This document shows, piece after piece, positions 6,144-10,706 of a stretch of DNA of 10,706 nt. A program made the translations under genes and the position numbers. The stretch comes from Sphingomonadaceae bacterium (GTDB lineage Bacteria > Pseudomonadota > Alphaproteobacteria > Sphingomonadales > Sphingomonadaceae): positions 1 to 10,706 of the forward strand of contig JAFARM010000059.1 of NCBI GenBank assembly GCA_019245455.1, read 5' to 3'. Position 1 is the first letter of the stretch. Each line of letters starts with the position of its first letter. The notes under the pieces are model-generated. The model made no database searches and had not been told where the DNA came from. It saw only the letters and a list, made by a program, of their open reading frames with translations.

Positions 6144-6201
6144 CCTTCTCCCTCCCCCCCCGATGCGCAGCATCGGAGAGCGGGGAGGGTCGGGGTGGGG
6201 G
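6144..6201 (+). repeat. GC-skewed palindromic element, copy 2
   Basis: Same conserved arms as copy 1 but in opposite orientation. The inner hairpin is CCGATGC/GCATCGG (6160-6166 and 6170-6176) with a GCA loop. Copies 1 and 2 can pair along nearly their full length, making a potential ~55-bp hairpin in the RNA between prfA (stop at 6209) and prmC (start at 6057). This could attenuate or protect one side. Confidence 0.85.
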
Positions 6202-6208
6202 CACGCGG

Positions 6209-7285
6209 TCAGCCGCTCACTCCAGCGTCGCCCAGCGCCGCCAGCCGGCTCGCCTCGTCCTCCGCCACCAGCGCGCCGACCAGCTCGTCCATGTCGCCGG
6301 CGATGATCTCGGGCAGGCGGTGGAGCGTCAGGTTGATGCGGTGGTCGGTGACGCGCCCCTGCGGGAAGTTGTACGTGCGGATGCGCTCCGACCGGTCGCC
6401 CGAGCCGACCATCGACTTGCGCGCATCGGCGCGGGCGTCGTGAAGCTTCTGCCGCTCGGCGTCGTACAGGCGGGAACGGAGCACGCGCAGCGCCTTCGCC
6501 TTGTTCTTGTGCTGCGATTTCTCGTCCTGCTGGATGACGACGAGACCGGTCGGCAGGTGGGTGATGCGGACCGCCGAATCGGTCGTGTTGACCGACTGCC
6601 CGCCCGGCCCCGACGAGCGGTAGACGTCAATCCTGAGGTCCTTGTCGGCGATCTGGACGTCGACCTCCTCGGCCTCGGGCAGCACCGCCACCGTCGCAGC
6701 CGACGTATGAATGCGCCCCTGCGTCTCCGTCGCCGGCACGCGCTGGACGCGGTGGACGCCGGACTCGAACTTCAGCCGGGCGTAGACCTGGGGGCCGGTG
6801 ACGCTGGCGACGACCTCCTTGAAGCCGCCCATCTCGCCCGCGGACGCGCTGATCGTCTCGACCCGCCAGCCTTGGGTATCGGCATAGCGCTGGTACATGC
6901 GGAACAGGTCGCCGGCGAACAGCGCCGCCTCGTCGCCGCCGGTCCCGGCGCGGATCTCGAGCATCGCCGGCTTGTCGTCGGCGGCGTCCCGGGGGAGGAG
7001 CTTCAGCGCGAGCTGCCGCTCGGCACGGGGGAGTTCCTCGGCGATCGCCGCCGCCTCGACCTCGGCGAGCTCGCGCATCTCGGGGTCGCCGAGCATCGCC
7101 TCCAGCGCCGCCGCCTCGTCGCGCAGGCGCCGCACCTCCGCCGCGGCTTCGACGACCGGCGTCAGCTCGGCATAATCCTTCGACAGCGCGACGAAGCGGT
7201 CGGACGGCAGATCGGGATTGCCCATCTGCGCCGCAAGGTCGGCGTGGCGGCGCTCGATCTGGGCGATGCGGTCGGGGGGGATCAT
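6209..7285 (-). CDS. prfA: Peptide chain release factor 1 (RF1)
   Basis: 358 residues, the usual RF1 length. RF1 recognises UAA and UAG stop codons in the ribosomal A site and triggers release of the peptide. The tripeptide PAT (184-186), which reads the stop codon in RF1, separates it from RF2 (which has SPF). The catalytic GGQ is at 228-230 in [29 protein letters not shown] (about 114-124) is a conserved class-I release-factor segment, and a helical domain covers the first 100 residues. The ATG overlaps the hisS stop as ATGA, implying coupled translation. PrmC, encoded downstream, methylates the glutamine of this GGQ. Confidence 0.98.
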   Translation of the reverse strand: MIPPDRIAQIERRHADLAAQMGNPDLPSDRFVALSKDYAELTPVVEAAAEVRRLRDEAAALEAMLGDPEMRELAEVEAAAIAEELPRAERQLALKLLPRDAADDKPAMLEIRAGTGGDEAALFAGDLFRMYQRYADTQGWRVETISASAGEMGGFKEVVASVTGPQVYARLKFESGVHRVQRVPATETQGRIHTSAATVAVLPEAEEVDVQIADKDLRIDVYRSSGPGGQSVNTTDSAVRITHLPTGLVVIQQDEKSQHKNKAKALRVLRSRLYDAERQKLHDARADARKSMVGSGDRSERIRTYNFPQGRVTDHRINLTLHRLPEIIAGDMDELVGALVAEDEASRLAALGDAGVSG

Positions 7286-8658
7286 GCCTGAGCAGGAAGT
7301 CTAATGTGGTAGTCAGCCCGGTAGCTAGCGCTTGGCAGGCGAACCTCGCGACCGATTATCCAAGGCATGACAACCGCTCCAACGACTGCGCCCGTTCCAT
7401 GTGGATCGCTGCCGGTACGGTCGTGAACCCGATACTCGTCCAACAGCATGGAGTCCCAGCCCGGAGACCCGTCGGCTCGCACGGTATAGATTACGTCAGC
7501 ACCTCGCTCTCTGGCCCGTTCGAAATCCTTCTTAGCGTTACCACGCGACAGCATCTCCACTTCGCAACGCCTTTCACGCAGAAAGCTAGCGGAGCGCCAT
7601 GCCTTCGAAAGGTCAGTGCGAAGTCTGGCAACGAGCGCCTCGGCCTTGGCGGCAGCGGCTTCACCGTCGAAGACGATGTAGACGCGGTCCACCTCCTCCT
7701 TCGGCTCCCCCACCAGCATCGCCAGCCGCTCGATCCCGCCGGCCCAGCCGACCGCCGGCGTGCTCGGCCCGCCCATCGTCTCGATCAGGCCGTCGTAGCG
7801 GCCGCCACCGATCACCGTGCCCTGCGCGCCCAAGTGGTCGGTGACGAACTCGAATGCGGTATGGCGGTAATAGTCGAACCCGCGCACCAGCGCCGGCGCG
7901 CGCTCGAACGCCACGCCCGCCGCCTGCAGCCCCTTCTGCACCGCCTCGAAGAACGCCCCCGCCTCGGCCGACATGAAGGCGTCGATGCCCGGCGCGTCGG
8001 CGACGAGCGCGCGATCGGCCTCGGACTTCGAGTCAAGGATACGCAGCGGGTTCTTGGCCAGCCGCTCGCGGCTTTCGGGCGACAGGGCGTCGGCGTGGGC
8101 GGAGAAATGCTCGACCAGCGCCGCCCGCCACGCCGTCCGCGTCGCCGCGTCGCCGAGCGTGTTCAGCTGGAGGACGACCTTGTCCTTGCACCCCAGCTCG
8201 GCGAGCAGGTGGTCGGCGAGCGCGATCAGCTCGACGTCGGCCGCAGGCTCGGCCGCGCCGATGATCTCGGCGTCGAGCTGGTGGAACTGGCGGTAGCGCC
8301 CCTTTTGCGGGCGTTCGTAGCGGAACAGCGGGCCGTAGGCGGCGAGCTTCATCGGCGCGAACTGCTGCCAGCCGTTGGAGATGAAGGCGCGGCAGATGCC
8401 GGCAGTGAACTCGGGCCGCAGCGTCAGCGATTCGCCGCCACGGTCTTCGAACGTGTACATCTCCTTGCTGACGACGTCAGTCGTCTCGCCCAATGAGCGC
8501 GCGAAGACGGTGGTGAACTCGAACACCGGCACGTCGACGCGCTTGAAGCCGTACAGCTTGCGCACCCGGTTGAAGGTGTCGACGACATGGTCGAAGCGCG
8601 CGATCGCGTCGCCGTAGAGGTCCTGCGTCCCCCGGACGCGCTGCACTTTGTCTGCCAT
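7282..8658 (-). CDS. hisS: Histidyl-tRNA synthetase with atypical C-terminus
   Basis: 458 residues from the ATG at 8656-8658 ([17 protein letters not shown]); an in-frame ATG at 8692-8694 would add 12 proline-rich residues and is less likely. HisRS charges tRNA-His. Visible signatures are motif 1 ([25 protein letters not shown] region, 46-70), motif 2 ([15 protein letters not shown], 113-127), the histidine-specific [14 protein letters not shown] (257-270) and motif 3 (GGIERL, 308-312). The anticodon-binding domain starts normally ([11 protein letters not shown]) and retains [19 protein letters not shown] (372-390). From about residue 344 (nt 7630) codon use changes (AGA, AGG, ATA, TTG, GTA appear) and GC falls. 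The last ~65 residues do not look like the usual HisRS ending, and the protein is longer than the ~420 residues typical of relatives. It overlaps prfA by ATGA. Confidence 0.95.
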   Translation of the reverse strand: MADKVQRVRGTQDLYGDAIARFDHVVDTFNRVRKLYGFKRVDVPVFEFTTVFARSLGETTDVVSKEMYTFEDRGGESLTLRPEFTAGICRAFISNGWQQFAPMKLAAYGPLFRYERPQKGRYRQFHQLDAEIIGAAEPAADVELIALADHLLAELGCKDKVVLQLNTLGDAATRTAWRAALVEHFSAHADALSPESRERLAKNPLRILDSKSEADRALVADAPGIDAFMSAEAGAFFEAVQKGLQAAGVAFERAPALVRGFDYYRHTAFEFVTDHLGAQGTVIGGGRYDGLIETMGGPSTPAVGWAGGIERLAMLVGEPKEEVDRVYIVFDGEAAAAKAEALVARLRTDLSKAWRSASFLRERRCEVEMLSRGNAKKDFERARERGADVIYTVRADGSPGWDSMLLDEYRVHDRTGSDPHGTGAVVGAVVMPWIIGREVRLPSASYRADYHIRLPAQA

Positions 8659-8718
8659 CGGCGGGCAGATAGGGGATGGCGCGGCGCGTGTCATCCGCGC
8701 CGATCCTCACGGTTCGCC

Positions 8719-8810
8719 GTCATGCTGGCGCAGGCCAGCGTCCACGGTGGTGCGCGACGCCCGCCCTGCCGCTCGGCACGGCCATGGATGCTGGCCTACG
8801 CCAGCATGAC
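8719..8810. repeat. 29-bp imperfect inverted repeat pair between hisS and SMR gene
   Basis: The left arm (8719-8747, GTCATGCTGGCGCAGGCCAG...) and right arm (8782-8810) are reverse complements at 26 of 29 positions, with a 34-nt loop. Each arm is itself palindromic (GCTGGC/GCCAGC). From memory, similar 'gtcatgctggcgcaggccagc' units are dispersed in sphingomonad genomes. It could fold as a long hairpin in transcripts running from the SMR gene to hisS. No T-tract follows. Confidence 0.8.
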
Positions 8811-8825
8811 CCGTGTACTTGGAGG

Positions 8826-9149
8826 CTACCCCAGCGCCTTCAACCCGACGATGCAGCCGATCAGCCCGCCGAGCAGCACCACCCGCGCCAGGCTGGCGCT
8901 GTCGCCATAGACCGCGATGCCCAGCACCGCCGTCCCCACCGCGCCGATGCCGGCCCACACCGCATAGGCCGTGCCCAGCGGGATCGACCGCCCGGCGTAC
9001 TCGAGCAGCCCCATGCTGAGCGTCACGCTGACGAGGAAGGCCGCGACCCAGGGCAGGTTGCGGAACCCCTCGACGTAGCGCAGCGAGGTGGTGAAGGCGA
9101 CCTCGCACAGCCCGCCGAGGACGAGGGCCGCCCAAGGGTTCAGGGACAC
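8826..9149 (-). CDS. Small multidrug resistance (SMR) family transporter, SugE/Gdx-like
   Basis: 107 residues with four hydrophobic helices, the standard SMR length. SMR proteins are inner-membrane, proton-coupled exporters working as antiparallel dimers. The essential membrane glutamate is E16 (GGLCEVAFTTSLRY). The family signature IPLGTAYAVWAGIGAVGTAVLGI (about 56-78) is closer to SugE/Gdx guanidinium exporters (GTAYAVWTGIGAVG) than to EmrE (GIAYAIWSGVGIV). No guanidine riboswitch was recognised upstream. The start is GTG at 9147-9149. The purine-rich AGGAGGAAGGG just upstream (9159-9169) belongs to the arm of a repeat element, which therefore seems to supply the ribosome-binding site. Substrate remains inferred. 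Confidence 0.9.
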   Translation of the reverse strand: MSLNPWAALVLGGLCEVAFTTSLRYVEGFRNLPWVAAFLVSVTLSMGLLEYAGRSIPLGTAYAVWAGIGAVGTAVLGIAVYGDSASLARVVLLGGLIGCIVGLKALG

Positions 9150-9160
9150 GACCTAGAGCC

Positions 9161-9221
9161 CTTCCTCCTCCCTCCCCCCCTGGCGCGAAGCGCCAGAGAG
9201 CGGGGAGGGTCGGGGTGGGGG
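9161..9221 (+). repeat. GC-skewed palindromic element, copy 3
   Basis: Same arms as copies 1 and 2 (CTCCCTCCCCCCC, then AGAGCGGGGAGGGTCGGGG and TGGGGG). The inner hairpin is TGGCGC/GCGCCA (9181-9186 and 9190-9195) with a GAA loop, unlike copy 2 in sequence but identically placed. Its left arm has an altered CTTCCTCC start, which on the minus strand gives GGAGGAAG next to the SMR start. Confidence 0.85.
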
Positions 9222-9261
9222 AGCTCGGGCGAGAGAGTGCAGTTCGCGCGACAATCGCGTT

Positions 9262-9321
9262 CCCCCACCCCGGCCCTCCCCGCTCTACGGTCGCTGCGCT
9301 CCCGTGGGGGGAGGGAGAAGG
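9262..9321 (-). repeat. GC-skewed palindromic element, copy 4
   Basis: Inverted relative to copy 3 and 40 nt away. The inner hairpin read on the minus strand is ACGG/CCGT (9302-9305 and 9287-9290) around GAGCGCAGCGA, the exact swap of copy 1's CCGT/ACGG around GAGCGGAGCGA. The element ends at 9321, directly against the GNAT gene stop codon (9322-9324), with no base between. Confidence 0.85.
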
Positions 9322-9798
9322 TCACTTCGCGAACCGCTCGAGCGCGGCACCGTCGAGCCGGTGCACCGTCCACTCGCTCATCGCCTTCGCCCCCAGCGAG
9401 CGGTAGAAGTCGATCGCCGGCTGGTTCCAGTCGAGCACCGACCATTCCAGCCGCGCACACCCGCGCCCGACGGCGATCCGCGCCAGCCGCTGCAGCAGCG
9501 CCTTGCCCAGCCCCGTGCCGCGCGCGTGGGGCGCGACGTAGAGGTCCTCGAGGTACAGCCCGGCGCGCCCCGTCCATGTCGAGAAGTTGGTGAAGAACAG
9601 CGCGAGGCCGACGACCTCGCCGTCGACCTCCGCCACCAGCGCCTCCGCCGACGGCGTCGGGCCGAACAGGGTGGCGGTCAGGCTGTCGACGGTGGCGTGG
9701 ACGGCGTCGGGTTCGCGCTCATAGGCGGCAAGCTCGCGGATCAGCCGCAGGATGTCGCCGACGTCGGCGGCAGTGGCACGGCGAAGGGGGTCGGTCAC
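9322..9798 (-). CDS. GNAT family N-acetyltransferase, diamine/thialysine acetyltransferase-like
   Basis: 158 residues. Acetyl-CoA-dependent N-acetyltransferase fold. The acetyl-CoA loop motif A is RGTGLG (93-98) in VAPHARGTGLGKALLQRLA. The segments ALFFTNFSTWTGRAGLYLEDLYV (67-89) and EWSVLDWNQPAIDFYRSLGA (118-137) closely follow the spermidine/spermine (SSAT) and thialysine acetyltransferase group. A polyamine-like or amino-acid-like amine substrate is therefore likely but not shown. The GTG start (9796-9798) overlaps the stop of the upstream small acidic gene as GTGA. The stop directly abuts a palindromic element, so transcripts continuing toward the SMR gene must cross an inverted repeat pair. 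Confidence 0.9.
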   Translation of the reverse strand: MTDPLRRATAADVGDILRLIRELAAYEREPDAVHATVDSLTATLFGPTPSAEALVAEVDGEVVGLALFFTNFSTWTGRAGLYLEDLYVAPHARGTGLGKALLQRLARIAVGRGCARLEWSVLDWNQPAIDFYRSLGAKAMSEWTVHRLDGAALERFAK

Positions 9799-9974
9799 TC
9801 GGCCGCCTTGAGCGTGCCTGCCGCCTCCGGCTCGTCGTCGTCGAAGATGACCTGGTCGTCGCCGTCGTAAGGCTCGGGCCAGCGGCCTTCGGCGATCATC
9901 GTCAGCAGTTCAGCGCGAGCGGCTTCTGCCATAGCTGGCGTGACGATCACGATATCCTCGTCGTTCGGGTCCAC
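9795..9974 (-). CDS. Small acidic protein, probable antitoxin partner of the BrnT-like toxin
   Basis: A 59-residue reading frame from GTG at 9972-9974 ([20 protein letters not shown], then [20 protein letters not shown]) to a TGA shared with the GNAT start. It is strongly acidic, with a DDDE run near the C-terminus, complementary to the basic toxin encoded just upstream; a short helical segment (about 13-30) may dimerise or bind. Its first 65 nt overlap the toxin's 3' end in another frame. A purine-rich GAGGCAGG lies a few nt before the GTG; an internal ATG (residue 15) is an alternative start. It does not resemble BrnA (DUF4415) or CopG/RHH antitoxins as far as I can see, so the antitoxin role rests on size, charge and position. 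Confidence 0.6.
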   Translation of the reverse strand: MDPNDEDIVIVTPAMAEAARAELLTMIAEGRWPEPYDGDDQVIFDDDEPEAAGTLKAAE

Positions 9975-10227
9975 TTGCCTGCCTCACACTGATCAGCCGT
10001 CGCCGGTCGTCACGCCACACATAAGTGATCGACAGGAGATTGTCGCTACCGCCTCCTAACGGCCCGATCGCTACGAGGCGTGTCTCGCCATAGTCGCGAC
10101 GCCGGTCGACGACCTCGAAATAGAGGCTGTCGAAAATAAGACGGCCAGCCTCAAGGCCCATGCCGTGCTTTCGCCAGTTTTCCTTGCTCTTGGCCCGATC
10201 AAACTCGAACTCCTCCGGCGCACTCAC
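9910..10227 (-). CDS. brnT: BrnT-like toxin (RelE-fold ribonuclease family)
   Basis: 105 residues from GTG at 10225-10227, overlapping the ispG stop as GTGA. The sequence follows the BrnT pattern: [20 protein letters not shown] (7-26; family consensus F.WD..K...N..KHGV.F), then [20 protein letters not shown] (31-50), then [18 protein letters not shown] (75-92; consensus RIISARKA...ER..Y). BrnT toxins are small ribonucleases that cut mRNA and are neutralised by BrnA. The glycine-rich GPLGGGSDN (55-63) in the usual RG..L..V loop and the basic tail after Y92 ([13 protein letters not shown]) are atypical. The next gene, a small acidic frame, starts inside its 3' end. The frame continues upstream to 10671 only as a shadow of ispG. 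Confidence 0.8.
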   Translation of the reverse strand: MSAPEEFEFDRAKSKENWRKHGMGLEAGRLIFDSLYFEVVDRRRDYGETRLVAIGPLGGGSDNLLSITYVWRDDRRRLISVRQASGPERRGYRDRHASYGRSRSR

Positions 10228-10706
10228 TCCGCCGCGACCGCCATCCCGCCTGCCGCCGCCGACTTCGCCGCCTCGATCTCGGCGGCCTTCTTCTCGACCA
10301 GATCGACGATGTGGTCGACCATTGCCGGCTCGTCGATGTGGTGGCTGGTGACGCCCGACAGGAACACCATGTGCTTGCCGTTGCCGCCGCCGGTGATGCC
10401 GATGTCGGTCTCGCGCGCCTCGCCGGGGCCGTTGACGACGCAGCCGAGGACCGACAGCGACAGCTCGGTCGTGACGTGGGCGAGCGCGGCCTCCAGCTTC
10501 TCGACCGTCTTGACGACGTCGAAGCCCTGCCGCGCGCAGCTCGGGCACGACACGACGCGGACGCCTCGGGCGCGGATGCCCAACGACTTGAGCAAGTGGA
10601 AGCCGACCTTGACCTCCTCGACGGGGTCGGCCGACAGCGACACGCGGACCGTGTCGCCGATGCCGCTCCACAGCAGCATCCCCAGTCCGATCGACGACTT
10701 GACCGT
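10224..10706 (-). CDS. ispG: 4-hydroxy-3-methylbut-2-enyl diphosphate synthase, C-terminal part (partial)
   Basis: The last 160 residues of IspG (GcpE); the N-terminus lies beyond the right window edge, where the frame remains open ([19 protein letters not shown]). IspG makes HMBPP from MEcPP in the MEP isoprenoid pathway and carries a [4Fe-4S] cluster. The visible segments are [19 protein letters not shown], the cluster ligands in [13 protein letters not shown] (two Cys), [11 protein letters not shown] (third Cys and the Glu) and [18 protein letters not shown]. The alanine-rich C-terminus ([15 protein letters not shown]) is normal for alphaproteobacteria. Its stop overlaps the start of the BrnT-like gene as GTGA. 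Confidence 0.97.
   Translation of the reverse strand, partial: TVKSSIGLGMLLWSGIGDTVRVSLSADPVEEVKVGFHLLKSLGIRARGVRVVSCPSCARQGFDVVKTVEKLEAALAHVTTELSLSVLGCVVNGPGEARETDIGITGGGNGKHMVFLSGVTSHHIDEPAMVDHIVDLVEKKAAEIEAAKSAAAGGMAVAAE

Noticed and set aside
6064..6201. Inverted repeat pair considered as an insertion sequence or MITE with terminal repeats
   Set aside because: There is no transposase, no clear target-site duplication and no unique interior. The two units are separate palindromic elements of the same family found elsewhere in the window.
5879..7291. A 470-residue plus-strand open frame opposite prmC and prfA
   Set aside because: It covers two well-supported genes in antisense, and its sequence is low-complexity with no motif.
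7285..7632. Frameshift in hisS hiding a normal C-terminus
   Set aside because: No other frame in this stretch shows a typical HisRS ending, and the annotated frame keeps the [19 protein letters not shown] segment and the ATGA junction with prfA.

Overview
This GC-rich window comes from an alphaproteobacterium, most likely Sphingomonas or a close relative in the Sphingomonadaceae. The evidence is a partial 16S rRNA gene with alphaproteobacterial features, a DUF4167 protein, the hisS-prfA-prmC order, an OprO/OprP-type porin, and families of short palindromic repeats of the sort common in these genomes. Almost every gene lies on the minus strand; the only convincing plus-strand gene is a small membrane protein at 1447-1743.

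Layout from left to right. Bases 1-378 are the 5' end of 16S rRNA (minus), followed upstream by a leader of about 310 nt with strong hairpins, a boxA-like site and a good rrn promoter (TTGACG, 17-nt spacer, CATAAG, A-tract upstream). Next are a two-CBS-domain protein (minus), a divergent 98-residue two-helix membrane protein (plus) and a porin with a textbook terminator (minus). The terminator is embedded in the 3' end of the plus-strand gene. Then come an FMN-binding pyridoxamine-phosphate-oxidase-like protein and a DUF4167 protein, overlapping on the minus strand.

The right half is one minus-strand series, read from 10706 downward: ispG (cut by the window edge), a BrnT-like toxin, a small acidic probable antitoxin, a GNAT acetyltransferase, an SMR transporter, hisS, prfA and prmC. 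ispG/brnT, antitoxin/GNAT and hisS/prfA are joined by 4-base start-stop overlaps (GTGA, GTGA, ATGA), so the set is probably translated in coupled blocks. It combines isoprenoid synthesis (IspG), histidyl-tRNA charging (HisS), termination (PrfA) and methylation of release factors (PrmC), with a toxin-antitoxin pair inserted in the middle.

The most unusual structure is the repeats. Four copies of a palindromic element of about 60 bp sit as two inverted pairs, between prfA and prmC and between the GNAT and SMR genes. Their inner stem differs between copies but stays paired. Another repeat type appears to be translated as an N-terminal extension of PrmC. The last quarter of hisS has different base and codon use and an unfamiliar C-terminus. 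The BrnT-like toxin has a partner that does not look like BrnA. No CRISPR array, tRNA, transposase or prophage gene was seen.
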